From CAZDDB01 sp963843285 (lineage in GTDB: Bacteria; Acidobacteriota; HRBIN11; JAKEFK01): DNA of 64,000 nt. Shown in pieces: positions 54,258 to 61,700 of the stretch (its first letter is position 1; every line of letters begins with the position of its first letter). Both the position numbers and the translations under genes were made by a program. Location of the stretch: positions 62,001 through 126,000 of the forward strand of contig CAWJJO010000013.1 of the NCBI GenBank assembly GCA_963843285.1. The letters run 5' to 3'. The notes under the pieces were generated by a model. That model did no database searches, was not told where the DNA came from, and worked only from the letters and a program-made list of their open reading frames with translations.

Positions 54258-54742
54258 GGAGAACCTGAGTTCTTCAATTGCGGATACTGCGCTTCCAATG
54301 CTTCATCCGCTCCAAAAAAACCGTCAATTTTCCAATTTTTTCCTTCGCGGATGAAGTAAATGTCCTTCCCTTGCACAGTCAGAACTGCGCTCCCGTCAGC
54401 CTCGTTGATATTGGCTGAATCTACTACGGCGGTAGTTGGACCTGACTCTTCGATCAAGCCGCCCCAAATGTTGGCCTCATCGACTTTATTCTCTCCACAC
54501 AGGGAGCTGAATGTGCCGAACTTAGCATGACACGCATCCAGATAGTGGCGCGACCACCATTCGCGGGTCTCTTTCGTAAAACAATCCAGACAATTTTCAA
54601 TCTCGGCCACGTTTCCCATGTGGCTGTATTCGACGTATCGTTCCAGGGTTTTTTGCGGCGTAGAATAAAACTCCTGGCCGCATCCCGCCATGGTGAAACC
54701 CAGCCACAGAATCCAGAGAATTCTCTTGTCCGTTAGAATCAT
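54254..54742 (-). CDS. Hypothetical lipoprotein, first gene of the peroxiredoxin operon
   Basis: A 162-aa protein with ILWILWLGFTMAGC, a type II signal with lipobox TMAGC (lipidated Cys at about residue 21). The mature domain has YSTPQKTLERYVEYSHMGNV, four Cys residues (CLDC, CHAKF, LCGEN) and ends with DIYFIREGKNWKIDGFFG, the pattern of NTF2-like DUF lipoproteins. The Cys content beside a peroxidase suggests a redox role, but that is conjecture. Its stop overlaps the peroxiredoxin start (54254-54257). It is divergent from the PilT-like gene. Confidence 0.78.
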   Translation of the reverse strand: MILTDKRILWILWLGFTMAGCGQEFYSTPQKTLERYVEYSHMGNVAEIENCLDCFTKETREWWSRHYLDACHAKFGTFSSLCGENKVDEANIWGGLIEESGPTTAVVDSANINEADGSAVLTVQGKDIYFIREGKNWKIDGFFGADEALEAQYPQLKNSGSP

Positions 54743-54825
54743 TTGACCCCTCCATTCTGGTTGCCCGCATTCCGGTTGAATCCATCATAACGCAGATTCG
54801 GTAGAAAATGAGCGCAAAACTCCTG

Positions 54826-54831
54826 TATAAT
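54826..54831 (+). promoter_or_regulatory. -10 element of the PilT-like gene
   Basis: A perfect TATAAT at 54826-54831, inside the longer possible coding frame beginning at 54808. Transcription from about 54838 would leave GGGAGGAG as the ribosome-binding site for GTG 54859, which decides the start. No good -35 is seen. Confidence 0.5.
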
Positions 54832-54858
54832 GAGAGAGAACAGGGAGGAGCTTTAACA

Positions 54859-56361
54859 GTGGCTTTAACTCTGGATAATCTATTGCAGTATACGGTTTCA
54901 CAAAAGGCATCAGACCTGCATCTGAAACCGATGAGACCGCCTCTTCTGCGCATTGAAGACCGCCTCCTTCCAACACAGGCGCCCCCGATGCAGCCTGAGG
55001 ATGTTGAGAAGCTTGTCGTCGATGTCCTGACACCCAAGCAGAAGTTGCATCTGGAAAAGCGTTTATATGTGGACTTTGGATACAGTCTTGCTGGAGTATC
55101 CAGATTTCGCGCCACCGTGTTTTATCAGCGCGGTACGCTCAGTGCAATATTTCGCCGAATTCCGTTTGATTTTCCCTCCATTGAAGGATGGGGATTACCG
55201 GAAGTATTGTTGCAGATGTGCTACCTTCCCCAGGGAATGGTTCTTGTAACCGGACCTACAGGATCCGGAAAATCGTCCACATTGGCAGCCATGATTCTGG
55301 AAATCAGTTTGCATCGGCCTGTTCATGTTGTCACGATTGAAGATCCGATTGAGTTCCTCTTCCGCGATGCAATCGCCACGATCACTCAAAGAGAAGTGGG
55401 GGAGGACACGTTTTCATTCAATCAAGCTTTACGTAACACCTTGCGGCAGGATCCAGACGTCATCATGGTGGGTGAAATGCGCGATAGTGAGACCATCATG
55501 ACTGCCATGACCGCAGCAGAAACCGGACATCTGGTGTTAAGCACGTTACATACAAACAGCGCTTCGCAGACGATCGATCGAATCGTTGATAGTTTCCCGG
55601 AAGGTCAGCAAAGGCAGATCCGGATCCAGCTTTCACAGGTGTTGAAGGGCATTATCTCCCTCAAGCTTGTTCCGCGTTGCGACCAACCTGGACTGATCGC
55701 CGCGGTCGAAGTTCTCAGAGACACGCCGAAGATTCAGAAATCAATTCTCGAAGGGAGCATCGCTGAAATAGATGAAGAGGTCGAAAAATCAGTTAGCTAT
55801 TTCAAAATGCAATCGATGAATCAGTCTTTGCTGTCGCTTGTCCTCAACGGAGTCACCACCAAGGAAACTGCGCTGGCTGCTTCGATCAACCCCTCGGAAT
55901 TGGATATGGAAATCCGCAAGTTCCTGTATGGCGCGGAGAAAGCAAAGGAAGCCAGCGAGGTTTCCGCTTCCGATTTTCTAGAGCTGGGAGTAGAATCGGG
56001 TAAAGGAGACGACATGGCAGAATCATTTTCGGATTTTTCGAAAATTGTCGAACTGCAGGAAATCAAGAAACTTTATGATGAATTGCGTGAGCGACAAACT
56101 CGTGAGCTTGCAGAACGAGACGAGGTCATTGCTCAGATGTCCTCGGAAGCTCAGGTCAGAAATGACGAGCTGACGAGCCTCAAGGTCTCAGTGTCGTCGT
56201 TGACTCAAGAACGGGAAAAGCTGAAGCAGCAGGTCGTTTTTACAAAGAATGAACTGGAACAGAAAATCCAGAGATTGCAGGAACGAATCCAGCAACTGAC
56301 GTCCCCGGCTGCTGCATCGGCTGCTGCCGATAAGAGCGGCAAGACCTTTTTCAAGAAATAA
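54859..56361 (+). CDS. PilT/PilU-type retraction ATPase with C-terminal coiled coil
   Basis: GTG 54859 is preceded by GGGAGGAG (eight bases), giving 500 aa. The N-domain has QKASDLHLKPMRPPLLRIED; the ATPase has Walker A GPTGSGKSS (about 132-140), the Asp box and Walker B-like DPDVIMVGEMRD, and the His-box LVLSTLHTN. These are hallmarks of type IV pilus motors that drive pilus depolymerisation from the inner face of the membrane. From about residue 380 it departs from PilT: a roughly 100-residue coiled coil (IKKLYDELRERQTRELAERD, EKLKQQVVFTKNELEQKIQR) and an Ala-rich tail, making it about 130 residues longer than usual PilT. No other pilus gene lies in the window. Confidence 0.9.
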   Translation: MALTLDNLLQYTVSQKASDLHLKPMRPPLLRIEDRLLPTQAPPMQPEDVEKLVVDVLTPKQKLHLEKRLYVDFGYSLAGVSRFRATVFYQRGTLSAIFRRIPFDFPSIEGWGLPEVLLQMCYLPQGMVLVTGPTGSGKSSTLAAMILEISLHRPVHVVTIEDPIEFLFRDAIATITQREVGEDTFSFNQALRNTLRQDPDVIMVGEMRDSETIMTAMTAAETGHLVLSTLHTNSASQTIDRIVDSFPEGQQRQIRIQLSQVLKGIISLKLVPRCDQPGLIAAVEVLRDTPKIQKSILEGSIAEIDEEVEKSVSYFKMQSMNQSLLSLVLNGVTTKETALAASINPSELDMEIRKFLYGAEKAKEASEVSASDFLELGVESGKGDDMAESFSDFSKIVELQEIKKLYDELRERQTRELAERDEVIAQMSSEAQVRNDELTSLKVSVSSLTQEREKLKQQVVFTKNELEQKIQRLQERIQQLTSPAAASAAADKSGKTFFKK

Positions 56362-56402
56362 CCTCACCGTGTTTGCCAACTTCAGGCGGGAAGGAGTTCC
56401 CT

Positions 56403-57128
56403 GTGCGAATCATTTCCTTCCTCATTTTGCTTCTGTTGTTTGTCCAGCCTCTTTTTGCTTACACCGTCGTCTTAAAATCGGGTAAGCGTATCCATGGCGC
56501 ATTTGTCGCTGAAGACAATGCAACGCTTCAGATTAAGGATTCCGGCGGTGTGATTCTGAGTTTTAAGTGTGATCTGTTGGACCTGGATTCCATGGTTCGT
56601 ACAAATGCGCAACCCGAAGCTGAGGCTGATCTACCAAAGCGAACCGAACACAGGATTGAAATCAGAACACGTCCGCGTGATATTGACCTGGCTGCAATTG
56701 CGGATCAGACTCAGAAAAACAGGAAAGGCAACGCGCGAACCGTGACCGCGGCGGATCTGGAATCTGCTCCTGAGCTCACCATCCTGGGCACGGCGGATGA
56801 GCCAAAGAAGCAGGAAATCGAACCGGCTTCAGATCGTGACGAGCAGCAATGGCGCAAGGAGGCGGGATCGCTCAGGAAAGAGATTTCCAGGCTTCGCGAA
56901 AAACGGATCTCTGCCGAAGCTTCCTGCCAACGCGCCGAGCAGCGCCTTTCTGAAAAACGGACCCGGCCATCCCGTGAGCCGTCTTCACTTCTTCAGACCT
57001 TCCAGAAGCCGACAGAATGCCAACGATTGTCCGAAATCGACAGTCAAATCCAGGATGCACAAATGCGGTTGGAAAACTTCGAGGAACGCGCGCGTCGATC
57101 GGAAATCCCCTGGCAGTGGATCGAGTAA
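56403..57128 (+). CDS. Exported coiled-coil protein of unknown function
   Basis: GTG 56403 with GGAAGGAG six bases upstream gives 241 aa; it begins VRIISFLILLLLFVQPLFA, a Sec signal. Residues about 20-60 (YTVVLKSGKRIHGAFVAEDN, LQIKDSGGVILSFK) resemble the small SH3-like/LSM-type VxLKSGxxIxG domain often seen in acidobacterial secreted proteins. The C-terminal half is charged and helical (KEISRLREKRISAEASCQRA), ending PWQWIE. It follows the PilT-like gene after 41 bases in the same direction and likely shares its transcript. Function unknown. Confidence 0.75.
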   Translation: MRIISFLILLLLFVQPLFAYTVVLKSGKRIHGAFVAEDNATLQIKDSGGVILSFKCDLLDLDSMVRTNAQPEAEADLPKRTEHRIEIRTRPRDIDLAAIADQTQKNRKGNARTVTAADLESAPELTILGTADEPKKQEIEPASDRDEQQWRKEAGSLRKEISRLREKRISAEASCQRAEQRLSEKRTRPSREPSSLLQTFQKPTECQRLSEIDSQIQDAQMRLENFEERARRSEIPWQWIE

Positions 57129-57226
57129 TCAAATGTTTGGAGATCGCGGGTCTCCGTTTTGACAATTCGTTATGGAGACTTCGTAACTAGAGGCTCGGGA
57201 TTTCCAGACTCGTAGGTTAATGGGTA

Positions 57227-57290
57227 CGGAGGCCCGCCATCTCCAAACCGTGGGGGTAATGGCCGGCGCGGAGGCCCGCTGACTCCAAAC
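57227..57290. repeat. 42-bp-period imperfect direct repeat
   Basis: CGGAGGCCCGC at 57227-57237 and 57269-57279, followed in each unit by CTCCAAAC (57241-57248 and 57283-57290). It fills the gap between the convergent coiled-coil and desaturase genes and touches the desaturase stop. Confidence 0.6.
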
Positions 57291-58285
57291 TAGGTGGCGA
57301 TGGAGGAGACGGTTCGAGCAGACATGCCTGGTTGCCAGTCGGTGTGTGGAGCCTCATTCAAGATGATGTAGCGATAAAACAGCTCCGCATATCCATAGGC
57401 TTTCATTCCGCGCGCAGAGTAGAAAGGTTTCAAAAGCGCATGGACGCGCGGAAGATTATAAAACGGGACGCCGGGAAAATAATGATGTTCCAGATGCAGG
57501 TTGGAATACAGGAAGCAGAAATTCCAGAACCATGAACTCTTAACCAGTGTGCTCCATTGTGCGGGATCATCCGGGCGAATGTTGTAGTGTTGGCCGAGGC
57601 GATTCAGCGAAAATGCGATGGGAAAGACAAAGAAGACCGGAACGACATAGACACGCAATAGAATGTCCGGCCCGCCCAGGAAGAAGCAGAGCGCAGCCAG
57701 ACTCAATTGGAAAAGAACGGTAAACATCCTTTCACGCTTAATCATAGCTTGCATTTCAGCCTTATAGCCCTCCGTTTCCCGTGCGGCTGCGCGAAAATAA
57801 ATGAAGAACAGCGCAGGCGTGTAGTAAAGAAGTTTCATCCAGGGCGCATTGATCTTCGGAGAAAGGTGGAATCGTTTCGGGTCCTCGGTAGCGGATCCTA
57901 GCTCGGCGTGATGATCGAGATGCCAGCGGGTAAACTGACTTGCTGAGATTCCGGTGGGAAACGCATAAAACAGACCCAGGATCCGGTTCCGGAGACGGCT
58001 CTTCTTGTCGGGAACAAACACCGCGTTGTGAACAACCTCATGAAGCAATACCGTGAAGTTGAAAATCGTGAATCCTTGAATCAGAGCCAGTGGAATCCAA
58101 ATCCAGAGATGATCAAAATAGATCAAACCCAGCGTAGCGCTGGCAAGCAGAGATAACTGTCTGGCGACGATCAGGAAGTGGCGCCAAGGCACAATCCTGT
58201 GCAGCCGCCGGATCTCATCCCTATTTAAGGCGGCAGCAAGATCCAGCTTTAGATTCCGTGCATGTTGCGAATAGTAACTTGCCAT
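57290..58285 (-). CDS. Membrane fatty acid desaturase-family protein
   Basis: A 331-aa integral-membrane di-iron enzyme. The three histidine boxes are LLHEVVHNAVF (HxxxH), RWHLDHHAELG (HxxHH) and NLHLEHHYFPGVPFYNLP (HxxHH), with four to six hydrophobic segments placed between as usual. Members insert double bonds or hydroxyl groups into acyl chains or carotenoids using O2 and reduced ferredoxin or another electron donor; a ferredoxin gene lies at 60152. GxPxYNLPxVHxLL near the C-terminus fits acyl desaturases. Upstream of ATG 58285 the sequence is not clearly promoter-like. Confidence 0.88.
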   Translation of the reverse strand: MASYYSQHARNLKLDLAAALNRDEIRRLHRIVPWRHFLIVARQLSLLASATLGLIYFDHLWIWIPLALIQGFTIFNFTVLLHEVVHNAVFVPDKKSRLRNRILGLFYAFPTGISASQFTRWHLDHHAELGSATEDPKRFHLSPKINAPWMKLLYYTPALFFIYFRAAARETEGYKAEMQAMIKRERMFTVLFQLSLAALCFFLGGPDILLRVYVVPVFFVFPIAFSLNRLGQHYNIRPDDPAQWSTLVKSSWFWNFCFLYSNLHLEHHYFPGVPFYNLPRVHALLKPFYSARGMKAYGYAELFYRYIILNEAPHTDWQPGMSARTVSSIAT

Positions 58286-58451
58286 ATAAGCACCATATAG
58301 TAAGTGATTTCGACGGGATTGTCACCGGTCGGGGCGCGCCCTGGGGTGGACCTAACGGAATCGCAATACTTCGAAGTGGGCGACGATTTCCTTTCCCAAA
58401 CGATGCGATAGGTCTCCAGAACGTAGTACAATGTGAAAAGGAGGGTGGGAT

Positions 58452-59924
58452 ATGCTGAAGCCACCATTACCGCCGGACGAAACTGAGCGGTTAGCTTCCT
58501 TGCGCGCTCTTTCGATCCTGGACACTCCAGCTGAAGAACGCTTTGACAGGATTACGCGTGTTGCTTCTCATCTGTTCGATGTGCCGGTGGCCTTGATATC
58601 CCTGGTGGATATGGATCGCCAGTGGTTCAAATCTTGCCAGGGTGTTTCTGTTGCGGAAACGCCGCGAGAAATTTCATTCTGCGCTCATGCGATTCTTGGG
58701 GACCATGTCTTCTACGTTTCCGACACTCACTCCGATTCACGTTTTTCCGATAATCCTCTGGTTACCCGAGATCCATTTGTCCGATTCTATGCCGGATACC
58801 CGATTTCGGGTCCGGGCGGGCATAAGATCGGCACACTTTGTATCATGGACAGGAAGCCACGTGCGATGGGCGAATCCGATTTCCACTTGCTCCGGGATCT
58901 TGGCGAGTGGGCGCATCTTGAATTGACCGGCGTACAAATTCTTCGAAATGAAATCGCAAAACAAACGGAAAAAATGAAGGAGACCGAAGCTACTTTCTTC
59001 AATCTGATGGAAGGGCTCCCTGTCGGCGTGTTTGTGCTTGCTGCGGACGGTAGACCGTATTATGTAAATCAGACCGCCCAGCAGATCTGGGGAAAAGGAG
59101 TTGCACACAACGCGAAACCGGAGGATGTGTCCAACGTATATCCCCTGTATATCGCAGGAACGAATACGGAATATCCAACGGAACGCAGACCGAGCAGGCG
59201 CGCGCTGGAAGGCAGAAGCACCAGTGCGGATGACCTTGAAATTCATCGTCCGGAAGGGATCATTCACCTTCAAGCATGGGGGACGCCCGTTTACCAAAAC
59301 GGAAAGATCACACACGCAGTTGTTGCCTTCCAGGATATTACGGATCAAAAGCGTGCTGAGAGAAGGCTGGACGTTCAGCATGCAGTCACGGATGTTCTTT
59401 CCGATGCCGAATCGTTAGAGGAAGCAACTCCCAGAATTTTGGAAGCGGTTTGCAGCAGTATGAAATGGCAAGTTGGCGCCATCTGGACAATGGATGAATC
59501 AGAAAGCTGTTTACGATGCGTCGATATGTGGCATCGCCCGGACGCGAACGTTTCTGATTTCGAGACGCTTACAAGGAAATTTACGATGCCGTCAGGTGTC
59601 GGGTTGCCTGGCCGGATCTGGGCCAGCGGCGAACCGGCGTGGGTACCCGATATCGTAGAGGACAAGAATTTTCCGCGTACACCGGCCGCTATGAAGAACG
59701 GATTGCACGCTGCATTCGGATTTCCCATTTATTCCGGAAAGCAAATTGTGGGAATTCTGGAATTCTTCAGTCATCAGATCCAACAACCGGACAAAGAATT
59801 ACTTACGATGATGAGTAATCTGGGTAGCCAGATCGGACAATTCCTATCACGCAAGCGTGCCGAGGCTGCTCTCCGGAACTCAGAAGAGCGATACCGTGAG
59901 CTGGTGGAAAGAGGGCCGTACTAA
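58452..59924 (+). CDS. GAF-PAS-GAF sensor, probably truncated
   Basis: A 490-aa soluble sensor: first GAF about 20-165 (FDRITRVASHLFDVPVALISLVDMDRQWFKS, SGPGGHKIGTLCIMD), PAS about 180-310 (FFNLMEGLPVGVFVLAADGRPYYVNQTAQQ, ending FQDITDQKRAERRL), second GAF about 315-470 (WQVGAIWTMDESESCLRCVD). It ends LRNSEERYRELVERGPY, the opening of a further PAS domain, then a stop, so the natural protein should have continued, probably to a histidine kinase or cyclase. AT-rich repeats start right after the stop at 59924, pointing to loss of the 3' part. ATG 58452 is preceded by AAGGAGGGTGGG. Confidence 0.85.
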   Translation: MLKPPLPPDETERLASLRALSILDTPAEERFDRITRVASHLFDVPVALISLVDMDRQWFKSCQGVSVAETPREISFCAHAILGDHVFYVSDTHSDSRFSDNPLVTRDPFVRFYAGYPISGPGGHKIGTLCIMDRKPRAMGESDFHLLRDLGEWAHLELTGVQILRNEIAKQTEKMKETEATFFNLMEGLPVGVFVLAADGRPYYVNQTAQQIWGKGVAHNAKPEDVSNVYPLYIAGTNTEYPTERRPSRRALEGRSTSADDLEIHRPEGIIHLQAWGTPVYQNGKITHAVVAFQDITDQKRAERRLDVQHAVTDVLSDAESLEEATPRILEAVCSSMKWQVGAIWTMDESESCLRCVDMWHRPDANVSDFETLTRKFTMPSGVGLPGRIWASGEPAWVPDIVEDKNFPRTPAAMKNGLHAAFGFPIYSGKQIVGILEFFSHQIQQPDKELLTMMSNLGSQIGQFLSRKRAEAALRNSEERYRELVERGPY

Positions 59925-59927
59925 ATA

Positions 59928-60117
59928 TCAAAGATCAAAGATCAAATAAACAGAATCACATAAGCAAAAAACCGTTTCGGGCGTTCACCTCACTGCAATG
60001 AGCGTTGTACCATACGCAACCGAAGTTCCCAATCACAAGCTTCACAGAAGCACCTGAAGCGTTGATTTACTTATTGGTTTTTGTTTATTTGATATTTAAT
60101 TTTTGATATTTGATTTT
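59928..60117. repeat. AT-rich inverted repeat after the truncated sensor gene
   Basis: ATATCAAAGATCAAAGATCA followed by AATAAACA (from about 59930) is roughly the inverse of TGTTTATTTGATATTTAATT and TTTGATATTTGATTTTT (to about 60117), sharing ATCAAATAAACA exactly. It occupies the whole 59925-60151 gap; no gene is visible there. Confidence 0.65.
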
Positions 60118-60151
60118 TACCCATTGATCTCTATACTAGTACCTGATATTT

Positions 60152-60490
60152 ATGAATCCACACAAGCCGCCGCGTAAAAAGCAGCCAAAACAACTTGCCG
60201 TAATCGATCAAGCCGGCTGCACGGGTTGTGAAGCCTGCATCGTTGTGTGTCCGGTCGATTGCATTGAACTGGTTCCGGGACCGGAACATTTTGATCTTCG
60301 CCGTCTTGTTGAAGTGGATCTCGATCGTTGTATTGGATGCACGTTGTGCGCCCAGTATTGCCCCTGGGAAACAATCTACATGTTCGAACATGATGTGGCC
60401 TACCAGAAGGCATCTGATCTGACAGAGCGTTCGGTATTGCTGCCGGATCCGGAAAAACATGTTGCCGATCCCCTTCCGCCCCAACCCTAG
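60152..60490 (+). CDS. 2[4Fe-4S] ferredoxin
   Basis: A 112-aa ferredoxin with CTGCEACIVVCPVDC and CIGCTLCAQYCPW, two CxxCxxCxxxCP motifs that bind [4Fe-4S] clusters. The N-terminus is basic (MNPHKPPRKKQPKQ) and a Pro-rich tail follows the second cluster. It resembles the electron-transfer module of RnfB/NuoI-like proteins as a small free ferredoxin, with a Trp (CPW) instead of the usual CP-x-x-A after the second motif. Its redox partner is unknown; the desaturase in the neighbourhood is a possible one. No strong ribosome-binding site. Confidence 0.92.
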   Translation: MNPHKPPRKKQPKQLAVIDQAGCTGCEACIVVCPVDCIELVPGPEHFDLRRLVEVDLDRCIGCTLCAQYCPWETIYMFEHDVAYQKASDLTERSVLLPDPEKHVADPLPPQP

Positions 60491-60496
60491 GATTCG

Positions 60497-60567
60497 CCGC
60501 AAAGACCGCTAAGAACGCCAAGGAGCTCCACTTCTATTTCTCTTTTCGACCCCTGCGGTCTTTGCGG
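60497..60567. terminator. Bidirectional terminator-like hairpin, CCGCAAAGACCGC family
   Basis: CCGCAAAGACCGC at 60497-60509 pairs perfectly with GCGGTCTTTGCGG at 60555-60567, between convergent ferredoxin and MFS genes. A T-rich stretch follows on the + side. The long loop (45 bases) makes an ordinary terminator uncertain. It belongs to the same repeat type as the single arm at 49022-49050 (CACCGCAGAGACGCAAAGAG). Confidence 0.55.
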
Positions 60568-60582
60568 TTCATTCTTTTCTCA

Positions 60583-61446
60583 TCAGGAAGAGGGACAAGC
60601 AAAGGCCCCCAATGCGATTCCACTGCTTGTCAAAAACGCGAAGTGTCCCTGTTTGTCCCATAGATAACCGTTGAGGAGCAACCCGAGCGCTGATCCGATC
60701 CCACCGCTGCTGGTTGTGTAGAGCGATTGACCCAGAGAGCGGGAGCCTTCCGCGAAGAATTTATGGATCAAACGAAGAGTGGTGACGTGGAAAATCCCGA
60801 ATGTGAAGGCGTGTAAACATTGATACAACGAAAGCCAGAAATAAGAATCGGTCGAAAACATAAGCATCCAGCGAATTGCGGCCACGAAAAGGCACAAAGA
60901 AAACAAAACGTAGGTCGGAAACGATCTCAGAATCCTGGATGCAAAGAAAAATACAATTAGCTCACTACACGCGGCGATTCCCCATTGCAATCCGATATTC
61001 GAGTCTGAATATCCGAGTTCGGACAAATAAATGGAATAAAATCCATAGAATGTTCCGTGACTGACCTGCATGAGCATTACGCATGCAAATAAAATCACAT
61101 GCTCTTCTTGAGTGGACGCTTCCGCGAGAGTGAGAACCGGCGCATTGAAAATACTGAACACGCAGGTTAGAAAGAGCAGCCAGTCGTAAGAATGAAAATA
61201 GACCATCAGCAGGGTAGGGAAAACCTGACCAATGGTTGCCACTACTAAGAAGTTCTTTCTCATCTGCAGACGATCCGCGAGATATCCATAGAGGATCGGA
61301 AACACTGTGAGTCCGAATGCGCGGACAGAGGAGACGGTTGCAATTTGCATCGATGTCAGCTCAAGGCGATGTAGATAAAGAGTCCAGTAGGGTATGAAAA
61401 TTCCAAAAGCTGCGAAGTAGACAAAGTAGAACAGGGAATTGATCAT
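60583..61446 (-). CDS. MFS transporter, internally shortened
   Basis: 287 aa of the MFS_1-like group (nucleoside/phenylpropionate permease type): FAAFGIFIPYWTLYLHRLELTSMQIATVSS (TM1), VFPILYGYLADRLQMRKNFL (TM2-loop with the MFS D-R signature) and NAPVLTLAEA. Family members have about 390 residues and 12 helices; between TLAEA and the following STQEEHVILFACVMLMQVSH roughly 100 residues (about TM5-7) are missing, while the C-terminal half is complete up to GIALGAFACPSS. This looks like an in-frame deletion, so transport is doubtful. It starts 20 bases downstream of a small membrane gene. Confidence 0.75.
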   Translation of the reverse strand: MINSLFYFVYFAAFGIFIPYWTLYLHRLELTSMQIATVSSVRAFGLTVFPILYGYLADRLQMRKNFLVVATIGQVFPTLLMVYFHSYDWLLFLTCVFSIFNAPVLTLAEASTQEEHVILFACVMLMQVSHGTFYGFYSIYLSELGYSDSNIGLQWGIAACSELIVFFFASRILRSFPTYVLFSLCLFVAAIRWMLMFSTDSYFWLSLYQCLHAFTFGIFHVTTLRLIHKFFAEGSRSLGQSLYTTSSGGIGSALGLLLNGYLWDKQGHFAFLTSSGIALGAFACPSS

Positions 61447-61465
61447 GATCGGGGAACCCGAGAAA

Positions 61466-61657
61466 TCAACGGAAGAGCCGGTTTTTTACAATTTCCAGCA
61501 ACAGCCGGAGTTCTGCAGGAGCCAGCCCTTCCAAACGAGTGAGGAGAGCCGGAAGTGTAAACACCAGAAGAGCCAGGGCAGCCAGCGCCGCCGTTACGAG
61601 CACCCGGGAGGCGAAACGTAGAAATCTTACGAGCGGTGATGAGGTTTCTTCAGCCAT
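61466..61657 (-). CDS. 63-aa single-helix membrane protein
   Basis: A small protein with one strong hydrophobic helix (LVTAALAALALLVFTLPALL, about 20-39) flanked by basic residues (RFLRF and, later, LEIVKNRLFR). No family is recognised. It lies between the MgtE and MFS genes, in their direction, 20 bases before the MFS ATG. The ribosome-binding site is weak, so coding is moderately supported. Confidence 0.45.
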   Translation of the reverse strand: MAEETSSPLVRFLRFASRVLVTAALAALALLVFTLPALLTRLEGLAPAELRLLLEIVKNRLFR

Positions 61658-61700
61658 CCGGGAATGTTAACCCAGATTGTTTTTCATTAGCAACGACGCC

